From Euryarchaeota archaeon UBA486 (GTDB taxonomy: Archaea > Thermoplasmatota > Poseidoniia > Poseidoniales > Poseidoniaceae), in the NCBI GenBank assembly GCA_002497765.1, contig DAET01000056.1:1-29017 (forward strand): a stretch of 29,017 nucleotides of DNA, written 5' to 3'. This document shows positions 15,673-23,128 of the stretch, one piece after another. The notes under the pieces are model-generated. The model searched no databases. It saw only the letters and a list, made by a program, of their open reading frames with translations, and was not told the origin of the DNA. Position 1 is the stretch's first letter. Each line of letters begins with the position of its first letter. The position numbers and the translations under genes were made by a program.

Positions 15673-18375
15673 TCAAGCCTCTTCGTCCATCGCAGGACGG
15701 GGCGGCGGAGCCGTGATGGGTTCGGGTTGGGTTTTTGGCAGCGGCGGGCCCGGCCGCTGTGCATTGGTGTAGACCGCATAGACGATGACGGCACCAGCAA
15801 GGAGGAACATGACGGTCGACGCACTCACTCCACCGTCGTCGCTTTCGCCCGCAGGGTTGACAACGGCCGCTTCGCATCCTCGCTCGTCAACCACAGCGTC
15901 AACCGGCGAATCACCACAGAAGTCGTAAGCGTTGACAACGCCGTCGTTGTCATCGTCGAGCTGGTACTCACTGCATCCGTTCGAAGAAGCCGTTTGCTCA
16001 GGGTCGGTGTTCGGGCAGCGGTCCAGCGGGTCAAGCACCCCGTCTTGGTCGTCGTCGTCGTCCTCAACAGCATCGATGCACCCGTCGCCGTCGTTGTCCT
16101 GGCCGGGCTGAGCAGGTCCAATCAGGCCGCGTGGGCAGCGGTCCATCGGGTCCTTGATGCCGTCTTGGTCGTCGTCATTGTCTTCGAGGTCGTCATGGCA
16201 TCCATCACCGTCGTTGTCGTAAAGAGAGGCATTGTCGCCCCAGTTCTTTTCTCCCATCGGGCAGGCGTCGTTGACGTCCAACACCGAATCGTCGTCATCG
16301 TCTTCATCCGAGGTTTCGTCGAGGCAACCGTCGCTGTCATAATCGTTCCAAGAGAAGGAAACCCAAGACTGGATGTCGTTGGGGCAGTTGTCGTCGGGAA
16401 TGGTGATCCCGTCGCCATCTTTGTCGGCGTCGCAGGCATCACCGATTCCGTCGTTGTCGAGGTCGGCTTGGGTAGGGTTGGCGACTGCAGGGCAATTATC
16501 GGCTTGGTCGACGAAGCCGTCTTCGTCGTTGTCCTCATCCGAGCATCCGTCCGACTCAATGTCGCTCTCTTCGGTGGAGATCCACCCAACGGGTCCCTTG
16601 GGGCACAAGTCGTATTCGTCGAATATACCATCTTCGTCGTCGTCCAAATCCTCCGTGAGGTCTCGGCAACCATCACTGTCATGGTCGGACATGGTGTTGG
16701 CTGCCCACCCGACATCACCCGTTGGGCAATCATCGTCCACGTCCAGCACACCGTCTCCATCAACGTCATCGTCGCAAGCATCGCCGAAGGCGTCCCCGTC
16801 GAGGTTGGCTTGGTCGTAGTTGGCGAGGCCGGGGCAGTTGTCAACCCCGTCCAGCACCCCGTCGAGGTCCAAATCGGTCTCGTACAGCCATACGCCCATG
16901 TCGTAATGATCACGCTGCTCGAACGAATGAGCGCCGTAGGCACCGTCGTTGTTGGCGATGAAGGAGATGACCGGTGAACCGGTTGCACTCATGGCGAGCG
17001 TGTCGGGAAGATCATCGCCTTGCCCTCCTGCTGAAATGGCCCAATCCCAGGTGCTGTTGGCTTGACGCCGTGCGAGGAAGAGGTCGTGGTGGTTCCCGTC
17101 GTTCATGCCATCGAGGTCGGTGAGCGTGTACTCGCCCAGCACAAGTGTCCCTGTGGTTTTGCCCAAGATGAGCGAATCACCTTGCTCGGTGAGATGAATC
17201 GCCACGGCGTGGTCCGCTGCACCGCCGCCGAAGGCGGTGGCGTGCATCCATTCACCTTGTGGAGAAAGATGGGCTTCGTAGAAATCGACCCACACCGAGG
17301 GCGAGAGTTCAATCTCACCAAACGTCATGTTCTGCAGGAAATCACCCACCACCGCCACACCACCGTCATGGCGGCCATCGCAGTCAGCAGCGGTCGAGTC
17401 GCCCGCACCTCCGGCACTTGTGGCCCAAAGCCAACCACCAGAATTGTATTTGGCCACGGCGACGTGTGAGGTTCCTTCGCTGGTGAGTTCGTTTTCTCCG
17501 AAACTCACGAGTTCAAGGAACGAGGTCACAAAGTAGGTTTCGCCGTTGTAGTCTGAGCACAGGGACCCTGTGTTTTCGAGGTTCTGGCTGGAGAACACCG
17601 TTTGCATGTGTCGATGCTCCCCCATGCTGTCCAGCACGATGATGGCCACGGAGTCCTCGGAGAGGCTTCCAGGTGCCAACTCGCCACCGGAGGTCAGCGA
17701 ATCTCGATGAAGGAGTGCGAGGTGAACTTCGTCGTTCGGGCCGACCATCATGTCAATCACTGAGAGCTGGTAGGGATTGGAAAAACTCGTTGCCCACATC
17801 CACTCGCCTGCGGCCGTCATGCCAGCCACGAAAACGGCGTTTTCGTGTTCGTCAGCTGTTTTGTTGATGGGTGCGAGTTCGCCAAGGGTCATGTTGCAAG
17901 CATCGCCCTTGGTCATGTCGCAGAACGTGCCTGCGACGATGATGGTCCCGTCGCTCATACGGTCCATGGCGTCGATGCCGTCGAGCCCACTGCTCGTACC
18001 GGCGACGGTTTGGGTCCAGGTACCGTTTTCATCGATCCATGCAAGGAAAAAATCAATTCCAAAACTGGAGTCATCGCTCGAGAAACCAACCACATCCCCG
18101 TGGAATTCTACGTTTTGTTCGAACATACCGCCCACGAGCATGCTGCCGTTGGGCAAGGGAACCATTCCTCGCACGCGCTCGTAACTTGCTCCGCCCGCGC
18201 TGGCCAACCAACCGCTGGCGTTTTCGGCAGAGGTGTGGCTGGGGCTCACCTGAGTCAAGGTTGACTTGCCATCGTGTCCACCGCTGATGGACAACGGGGT
18301 GAGCAACATCATGCTCACGACCAAGAACGGCATGATGCGACTGATTCTCACACGGCAACCAAGGTGCCTCTGCAT
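15673..18375 (-). CDS. Secreted, membrane-anchored propeller and type-3-repeat surface protein
   Basis: A 900-residue protein. The signal peptide is RISRIMPFLVVSMMLLTPLS. Residues about 50-490 hold repeats of the SBBP/beta-propeller kind, each with a Trp-Ala-Gly core and a quality such as GWLWATSAGGAGDS, WMHATAFGGGAADH or WDWAISAGGQGDD, separated by ...VVGDF or VAGTF strands. Acidic type-3 repeats follow at about 498-840 (DLDLDGVLDGVDNCPG, DVDGDGVLDVDDDCP and similar), with one Cys-Pro per unit. The C-terminal end has a membrane helix (STVMFLLAGAVIVYAVY, about 853-869) and a short Pro-rich tail. The architecture parallels the WD40 protein at 6721, but the propeller sequence is unrelated. ATG 18375 was chosen because GAGGGG sits 5-6 nt upstream; ATG 18447 is the in-frame alternative. 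Its function is unknown; a Ca-binding surface or adhesion role is inferred. Confidence 0.88.
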   Translation of the reverse strand: MQRHLGCRVRISRIMPFLVVSMMLLTPLSISGGHDGKSTLTQVSPSHTSAENASGWLASAGGASYERVRGMVPLPNGSMLVGGMFEQNVEFHGDVVGFSSDDSSFGIDFFLAWIDENGTWTQTVAGTSSGLDGIDAMDRMSDGTIIVAGTFCDMTKGDACNMTLGELAPINKTADEHENAVFVAGMTAAGEWMWATSFSNPYQLSVIDMMVGPNDEVHLALLHRDSLTSGGELAPGSLSEDSVAIIVLDSMGEHRHMQTVFSSQNLENTGSLCSDYNGETYFVTSFLELVSFGENELTSEGTSHVAVAKYNSGGWLWATSAGGAGDSTAADCDGRHDGGVAVVGDFLQNMTFGEIELSPSVWVDFYEAHLSPQGEWMHATAFGGGAADHAVAIHLTEQGDSLILGKTTGTLVLGEYTLTDLDGMNDGNHHDLFLARRQANSTWDWAISAGGQGDDLPDTLAMSATGSPVISFIANNDGAYGAHSFEQRDHYDMGVWLYETDLDLDGVLDGVDNCPGLANYDQANLDGDAFGDACDDDVDGDGVLDVDDDCPTGDVGWAANTMSDHDSDGCRDLTEDLDDDEDGIFDEYDLCPKGPVGWISTEESDIESDGCSDEDNDEDGFVDQADNCPAVANPTQADLDNDGIGDACDADKDGDGITIPDDNCPNDIQSWVSFSWNDYDSDGCLDETSDEDDDDDSVLDVNDACPMGEKNWGDNASLYDNDGDGCHDDLEDNDDDQDGIKDPMDRCPRGLIGPAQPGQDNDGDGCIDAVEDDDDDQDGVLDPLDRCPNTDPEQTASSNGCSEYQLDDDNDGVVNAYDFCGDSPVDAVVDERGCEAAVVNPAGESDDGGVSASTVMFLLAGAVIVYAVYTNAQRPGPPLPKTQPEPITAPPPRPAMDEEA
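15900..16890 (-). repeat. Coding tandem repeats (thrombospondin-type-3-like, Cys-Pro form)
   Basis: The minus strand encodes about 10-12 units of the form D.DGDGv.D..D.CP, with long Asp/Glu runs (DNDDDQDGI, EDDDDDQDGV) between them. On the plus strand the same DNA is rich in GTC/GTCGTC triplets and produces a spurious long open frame. The units carry one Cys-Pro each, unlike the GDN-type units in the surface gene at 6721. Confidence 0.8.
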
Positions 18376-18447
18376 AAGAACCCCTCGTGTTTCCGTGAGC
18401 GCGCGATTGGGGGAGCCTTCATTGAGTGTCGTCAGAAAGAGAAGCAC

Positions 18448-19494
18448 ATGGGTGAGGGTTCACGGCGGCCGCCTCGTCGGCAACAACAACGGCGTGGTTC
18501 GTCGTCTAAACGCCGCTATGGCGGACCAAAGCGCGCACACCAAATGGAGCGATTTGCTGACGACGTCGCATCAATGAACGCCGATGCTGAATCGCGGTTT
18601 GAGCGGACACCGCTCCCGATGGCGTTTCCCAAGGACATGGAACCGCCTCGAACGTTTCACCTCTCGTGGACGCCCCAACCGGTGCCGTTGAAGGCTGAAG
18701 AGCGCGTGGCATCGCTGGTGGTCAAGCGGGGTGATTTTGGCTGGCTCAGCGATGAACGGGTTGACGCCATCGCTGCACAGGTCGAATCCGAGCAAATGAA
18801 CCTCGACCAAGCCCTTTCCCTGCGGTCCGCTCTTCTCCAGCAGAAGACCGTGTATTCTCACCACCGGCTGAAATCAAAGGCCCGCGAACTTGCCCGACTC
18901 TACCGAGAGGGTACCTCGGTGGTCGAACTTTCCAAGAAATACGATTTCCCACCGGTCAACATTTTCCGTGTTGTGCTTGAAGCGATGGGATGGTCGAAAA
19001 AGCGGATCAAGGAAAGTTTGCGAAACCCCTCATCCATGAAGCAGCGAGAGCGAGAGGAATTCGAAGCGGCCGAAGCCGTGGACCGCGTCTCAAGCGTTGA
19101 CCAGTCCGAGACCCAAGTCAAAGCCGACCTGTTTGAGGACATCCTTGCCGATTGGTTCGAAGCACAGGGGATTCGTCTGCGCCGTCAGCCCGAAATGGTC
19201 AAGGAGCAGTCTGAACTTCTCGGTCGCCCCGTACGAACGCCCGATCTGCTGTTTTTGGATCATGTCTACATCAACGGTCAACCCGTGGCTTGGATCGACG
19301 CCAAGCACTTCTACGGGGCTGACGTCGAATTCCAGCGAAAGAAGATGAAGAAACAAATGAACCGCTACATCGAGGAGTGGGGAAGTGGAGCCATCATGTT
19401 CCGTCACGGTTTCTCTGAAAACTTGTTCTTACCCGGTGTACTGATGCTCGACGCCAGTCCGATCGACCTCTCCCGGCTCAATCCAAATGACTGA
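18448..19494 (+). CDS. TPD-motif putative nuclease, CDIN1/C15orf41-like
   Basis: A 348-residue protein. The N-terminal 40 residues are basic and low-complexity (RRPPRRQQQRRGSSSKRR). A helical region with helix-turn-helix character follows (LARLYREGTSVVELSKKYDF, about 155-175, and MGWSKKRIKESL). The C-terminal part carries RTPDLLFLDHVYINGQPVAW followed by IDAKHFYGADVEF. This TPD...DAK arrangement is the signature of the TPD family, to which the human erythroid protein CDIN1 (C15orf41) belongs; by fold it is related to PD-(D/E)xK nucleases, with Asp and Lys as likely active-site residues. ATG 18448 follows AGAAAGAGAAG. It is divergent from the surface protein at 18375, 72 bp away, and its 3' end overlaps pantoate kinase by 17 bp. 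Substrate unknown. Confidence 0.85.
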   Translation: MGEGSRRPPRRQQQRRGSSSKRRYGGPKRAHQMERFADDVASMNADAESRFERTPLPMAFPKDMEPPRTFHLSWTPQPVPLKAEERVASLVVKRGDFGWLSDERVDAIAAQVESEQMNLDQALSLRSALLQQKTVYSHHRLKSKARELARLYREGTSVVELSKKYDFPPVNIFRVVLEAMGWSKKRIKESLRNPSSMKQREREEFEAAEAVDRVSSVDQSETQVKADLFEDILADWFEAQGIRLRRQPEMVKEQSELLGRPVRTPDLLFLDHVYINGQPVAWIDAKHFYGADVEFQRKKMKKQMNRYIEEWGSGAIMFRHGFSENLFLPGVLMLDASPIDLSRLNPND

Positions 19495-20509
19495 CCGGTG
19501 AAATGCTCGTGATGAGGCAGGCAAACCCTCGTTGACGGATACGTTCTGCCAGGTGTTCCAACTCCTCCACTGCGCCGCCGTCGTCCAGGGTACGAGGGAG
19601 CACGGCCACCGAACTGCCGAGCATGCAAAGACGGACCGCCATCGAAGCTTGCCAGCCTCCGTCCTGCACCGCTTCGAGAGTGTGACGGTGAATGCGTGCT
19701 CGCTCCTCTTCCTCCAACATGCCAGAGGCGGTAGCAAACGTTCTCGATGCCAGCAGAAGATCACCCCAGCGCTCGGGTGACCACGGCCGTGCGGCGAGCG
19801 CCGATACACCGGCCTCGCCTGCCATGGTGATGGACCGCTGCCAGGCTGGGTTGTCGATGTAGGTGGACGTGTGCCGCTCTTCGAGCGGGTCCCATGCCAG
19901 CAGGACCGGTACGTTGGCTTCGAACGAGGTGGCGTGGCCGGGCCACCCAGGAGCACCGGGCGCCAGCCTCAATTCGACCCCCCCGACGGAGGCTCCGAGC
20001 ACATCGCCGAGTCCAGCTCCGTGGAGGCGCTCAATGCGATGAGCAATTTTCAGGTATTGCGTCGCCCGCCCCCGTCCGGTGAGGGCGTGAATGACCCGGC
20101 CTGCGGCGATGAGGCCAGCGGCCGACATACCGAATCCTTGACTGGTCGGGCACTCAAGGGTGACCTCCATCTCGATGTGTTCGTCCGAACGTAAGAGCGT
20201 GGCATCATAACATGCCTCAATGAAATCCAGGTAGAGGTCAACTCGTTCAAGGTGGTCGCCGTGCATGTCCTTTGCCGTCACCGTGGGGGGTTCTGGGGCG
20301 TCTTGTTCGTTGCGAAGATCGGGCGTGATTCCCGCCATGGGCTCACCGGCCGGGGCGTTTTTGCGGTGAAGGGTTCCGGTAATTTCGACGCCATGATGAA
20401 TGGAAAACCCTGCGCCCTTGCTGCCTTGACTTCGTTTCAAGGTGGTGGATTTGTCAACCGTGAAGAGAAGGGTAATGTGGCCACCGCAGCGACGGGTAGC
20501 GGTGGTCAT
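19478..20509 (-). CDS. Pantoate kinase (archaeal CoA pathway, GHMP family)
   Basis: A 343-residue GHMP-superfamily kinase matching the archaeal pantoate kinase group (COG1829). It phosphorylates pantoate to 4-phosphopantoate, the archaeal route to CoA that replaces pantothenate synthetase and pantothenate kinase. Visible hallmarks are GSKGAGFSIHHGVEI near the N-terminus, the ATP-binding GHMP motif PTSQGFGMSAAGLIAAG (about 121-137), and HGAGLGDVLGASVGGVELRL (about 185-205). The C-terminal Gly motif is LCMLGSSVAVLPR. ATG 20509 lies directly after GGAGGG, leaving almost no Shine-Dalgarno spacer, so the true initiation site or mode is uncertain. It is the fifth gene after uS13, uS4, uS11 and rpoD, 43 bp behind rpoD, and ends inside the convergent TPD gene. 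Phosphopantothenate synthetase is not in view. Confidence 0.9.
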   Translation of the reverse strand: MTTATRRCGGHITLLFTVDKSTTLKRSQGSKGAGFSIHHGVEITGTLHRKNAPAGEPMAGITPDLRNEQDAPEPPTVTAKDMHGDHLERVDLYLDFIEACYDATLLRSDEHIEMEVTLECPTSQGFGMSAAGLIAAGRVIHALTGRGRATQYLKIAHRIERLHGAGLGDVLGASVGGVELRLAPGAPGWPGHATSFEANVPVLLAWDPLEERHTSTYIDNPAWQRSITMAGEAGVSALAARPWSPERWGDLLLASRTFATASGMLEEEERARIHRHTLEAVQDGGWQASMAVRLCMLGSSVAVLPRTLDDGGAVEELEHLAERIRQRGFACLITSISPVSHLD

Positions 20510-20552
20510 CCCTCCAAGCGAAGGGGCATCGGCTGATGAATCCCGCGTCGGT

Positions 20553-21485
20553 TCAAGCCAAAGCGGAGGCCAAGTCTTCGCTCAGGTTGTTGAATCGGTT
20601 CTTGAGTTCATCAAGGGCCATGTTGAAGGCCGTGACCGGGTCAAGGCTGCCGTCGGTTTCGTAGGTGAACACGTAGGCGCCATCAACAGGCTCGAGGGTG
20701 ATGGCGTCGTCAAAGGCTTCCTCTCGACCGGTGCCTTCGCCCACTTGGTGAAGGGCCTTCTCAAGGTCCATCACGTGGTTGATGTCGGTCAATTTCTTGT
20801 CCTTACCGAACAACTTGGCGTCGATGGCCGTGCCGTCCGAGGTGGTCAGTCCAAGTTCGAAGAGCACGCTGGCTTTCTTTGGCTTGTTGAGGACGGCGAC
20901 GCGGTGTGGGCGGAAGCCAACAGCAGCCGCGGGGGACCACTTGGCGTGGTCTCGACCACGGCCGAGCACGGCAAAGGCGTAGAATTCCAAGAACTGACCC
21001 TTGGACAGAACGGTGAGTGGGATTTGCTTGTGTTCGTCTCGGATGTCAAAGACGGGGTCGGAGATGGTGGTGATGTCGCCGGCGTAGACGGTCTTGAACT
21101 CCTCTTCAGCGTCGGCAGATGGACCGCGGGCAGAGAGCGTGTAGAGGACCTGGCACATGGGGCAACCCTTGTCCTTCTCGACGACATCTTGGCAGTTGAC
21201 GCACTCGTTGGGGAAGACCAAACCCTCGTCAAGGTTGGTGGGGATGGGGATCATGGCCAAACGGTGAGCAAGCACTTCGTCGGGAAGCACGTTGACCGAC
21301 TCCACAACTTCGCCCTTGTTGTCTTGTGTGACACCCTGCGAGAAATCCACGCGAGTGATGGCGAGTTTGGGGACATCGGCGATGAGCGCACGGCGAATGG
21401 CGTTGACCTGGGAGGCGTCGGTCTCGCTGATGAGGATTCGAATCTCGTGGCCTTGAGGCCAGCCTTCAACAATCTCGGTCTTCAT
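20553..21485 (-). CDS. rpoD: DNA-directed RNA polymerase subunit D (Rpo3)
   Basis: A 310-residue archaeal homologue of eukaryotic RPB3/AC40 and bacterial alpha; with subunit L it nucleates RNA polymerase assembly. The dimerisation segment ASQVNAIRRALIADVPKLAI is present near the N-terminus, followed by VDFSQG and LPDEVLAHRLAMIPIPTNL. A four-Cys cluster (C95, C98, C108, C111 in CVNCQDVVEKDKGCPMC) occupies the position where some archaeal D subunits bind an Fe-S cluster. The C-terminal tail carries TAFNMALDELKNRFNNL. AAGGAG lies 10 nt before ATG 21485. It is the fourth gene in the uS13-uS4-uS11-rpoD operon, 18 bp after uS11. Confidence 0.98.
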   Translation of the reverse strand: MKTEIVEGWPQGHEIRILISETDASQVNAIRRALIADVPKLAITRVDFSQGVTQDNKGEVVESVNVLPDEVLAHRLAMIPIPTNLDEGLVFPNECVNCQDVVEKDKGCPMCQVLYTLSARGPSADAEEEFKTVYAGDITTISDPVFDIRDEHKQIPLTVLSKGQFLEFYAFAVLGRGRDHAKWSPAAAVGFRPHRVAVLNKPKKASVLFELGLTTSDGTAIDAKLFGKDKKLTDINHVMDLEKALHQVGEGTGREEAFDDAITLEPVDGAYVFTYETDGSLDPVTAFNMALDELKNRFNNLSEDLASALA

Positions 21486-21503
21486 GTGTGTTCAACTCCT
21501 TCA

Positions 21504-21890
21504 TCAGACACGGCGGCCACGTCGGCCACCCTTTTTCTTGGTACCATCGTGAGCGATGGGGGTGACGTCTTCGATTCGTGTGATGGTCATGCCCGCACGG
21601 GTCAGTGCACGGATGGCGGCTTGAGCGCCAGGACCGGTGTTGTTGGAGAGGTTGCCGCCGGGAGCACGGTACTTGACGATAAGTTCGGTGAACTCTTTGT
21701 CTTTCAGTGCGTCTGCCATGCGTTCGGCAGAACGGGTTGCAGCGAACTGGCCGCCCTTGTCCTTGCCAGCCTTCACGACTTCACCGCCGTTGCAGGTGGT
21801 GATGGTTTCGGCACCGGTCAAATCGGTGGCTGTCATGAGGATGTTGTTGTACGAGCTGAAGATGTTGACAATGGCTTTGCGGGACATCAT
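21504..21890 (-). CDS. rps11: 30S ribosomal protein uS11
   Basis: A 128-residue small-subunit platform protein. Hallmarks include NIFSSYNNILMTATDLTGAE, SAERMADALKDKEF and the strongly conserved NTGPGAQAAIRALTRAGM, RIEDVTPIAHDG and KKGGRRGRRV tail. The start overlaps the uS4 stop by 4 bases and is preceded by GGAGGCG, which implies translational coupling. Two tandem ATGs (21890 and 21887) are present, and either could be used. Confidence 0.98.
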   Translation of the reverse strand: MMSRKAIVNIFSSYNNILMTATDLTGAETITTCNGGEVVKAGKDKGGQFAATRSAERMADALKDKEFTELIVKYRAPGGNLSNNTGPGAQAAIRALTRAGMTITRIEDVTPIAHDGTKKKGGRRGRRV

Positions 21891-22537
21891 TCATCGCCTC
21901 CTTCAATGGCTTCCGTCGAGGCTTCGGCAGCCTCACGGACCTCTTCAGCGAATTCGGCGGTGGCCTCCGGACTGACGTCTTCGTCTTCGTAGTTGGCGGC
22001 TTCGCGAACGCCCTCAATCGCCTTTCGGATGGGGTGGTTGGGGTCGTTGAGCGGGGAGGCGGGGTGGTAGCGGAGTTCGCCCTCTTCGTCTCGGCTCACG
22101 GCGTAGGATGGAATGGTGATCTTCTGGTCTCCGATGCAAATCTGACCGTGCGTGACCAGTTGGCGGGCTTGCTTCATGGTGCAGGCCAGTCCTTTGTAGT
22201 ACACTTGAGCCTGAAGGCGGCGGTTCAACACGTCCTCCGTGCTGAGCGAGAGGATGTCGCCGAGCTCGGCGTTGGATTCGATGAGGCCTTTGTGGTGGAG
22301 CGAGCGAAGCAAGTCTTCGCGCTCTCGCTTGCCGTGGCCTTCGGTGGTGTCGATGTTTCCAATCAGGCGCATGGCTTGACGTCGGTGTCGTCGAAGTTGG
22401 GACTTGGCCTTCCAAATCTCCTTCATGTTCTTGAGACCGTGGTTGCCTTGGATGGCGTGCTCTTCTTCAATTCGGTCAGCCTTCCAGGGGTGCGAAGGCG
22501 TGTCGTACTTGGGTCGTGAAAACTTTGGCTCTCCCAT
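21887..22537 (-). CDS. rps4: 30S ribosomal protein uS4
   Basis: A 216-residue protein that binds 16S rRNA early in small-subunit assembly. The archaeal/eukaryotic-type N-terminus (KFSRPKYDTPSHPWKADRIE) is followed by an S4 RNA-binding fold (NRRLQAQVYYKGLACTMKQA, then RQLVTHGQICIGDQKI). The last roughly 45 residues are an acidic Ala/Glu-rich tail (EDEDVSPEATAEFAEEVREA). Such a tail is common in archaeal uS4 but its role is unclear. GAGGAGGAATCAGC before ATG 22537 is a strong ribosome binding site. It lies 15 bp after uS13 and overlaps uS11. Confidence 0.97.
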   Translation of the reverse strand: MGEPKFSRPKYDTPSHPWKADRIEEEHAIQGNHGLKNMKEIWKAKSQLRRHRRQAMRLIGNIDTTEGHGKREREDLLRSLHHKGLIESNAELGDILSLSTEDVLNRRLQAQVYYKGLACTMKQARQLVTHGQICIGDQKITIPSYAVSRDEEGELRYHPASPLNDPNHPIRKAIEGVREAANYEDEDVSPEATAEFAEEVREAAEASTEAIEGGDE

Positions 22538-22552
22538 GCTGATTCCTCCTCA

Positions 22553-23020
22553 TCACTTCTTTCGGCTGACACCCAGGGTCAGGCCACCACGGCCGTTGGA
22601 GCGACCGCGCTGACCACGAACCTTGTTGCCGGAGGCGTGTCGAACGCCACGGTAGCACTTCATGGTTCGAAGGCGGTTGATGTCGTCTTGAAGCGTGAAT
22701 CGGACTTGTTGCCCGGTGAGGTGGATCTCGTTGCCTGTCTCGAGGTCTCGCTGTCGGTTGAGCATCCAGAGAGGGACGCTCTCGGCGTAGGATTCAATGG
22801 CCACACGGAGTTGCTCTTGCTGGTCGGTGTCGAGGAAACCGGCGAGGGCATAGGGGTCAAACCCGGTGTTTTTGCAGATCTGAATGGCGGTGCGGGCACC
22901 GACACCCTTGACCGAGGTCAGGGCAGTAGCGAGCGGCTTCAAGCCGTCCATGTCCGTATCTGCCATTCGCAGAATGTAAGAAAAGTCATCACCAAGGTCC
23001 TCATCCTTAGGTCGTGCCAT
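22553..23020 (-). CDS. rps13: 30S ribosomal protein uS13
   Basis: A 155-residue head protein that contacts the P-site tRNA and the large subunit. Visible are the N-terminal helix-turn-helix (ATALTSVKGVGARTAIQICK), LRTMKCYRGVRHASGNKVRG and the basic tail QRGRSNGRGGLTLGVSRKK. ATG 23020 is preferred because AAGGTGA lies 6 nt upstream; the GTG at 23029 (three residues longer) overlaps that site. It is the first gene of the operon, with a TATA box about 60 bp upstream of the start. Confidence 0.97.
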   Translation of the reverse strand: MARPKDEDLGDDFSYILRMADTDMDGLKPLATALTSVKGVGARTAIQICKNTGFDPYALAGFLDTDQQEQLRVAIESYAESVPLWMLNRQRDLETGNEIHLTGQQVRFTLQDDINRLRTMKCYRGVRHASGNKVRGQRGRSNGRGGLTLGVSRKK

Positions 23021-23075
23021 ATCGTTCACCTTAACGTTAACACCACAGTGTCAAGCATCCCTCCGACCAACCTCC

Positions 23076-23083
23076 CATATATC
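23076..23083 (-). promoter_or_regulatory. TATA box of the uS13-uS4-uS11-rpoD operon
   Basis: On the minus strand this reads GATATATG, preceded by TTG. Initiation 26 nt downstream would fall near 23054, giving a 34-nt leader that carries AAGGTGA before ATG 23020. The 108-bp gap to the methyltransferase stop (23129) also holds the palindrome TTAACGTTAA (23031-23040), just before the start. Confidence 0.55.
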
Positions 23084-23128
23084 AAGACCGCGATGATGAA
23101 ATCCGCGCCACTGAGCCGCGAAAAGCCC

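Noticed and set aside
15727..16977. 416-residue plus-strand open frame rich in Val
   Set aside because: It is the reverse complement of Asp-rich repeats (GAC and GAT read as GTC and ATC), a predictable shadow.
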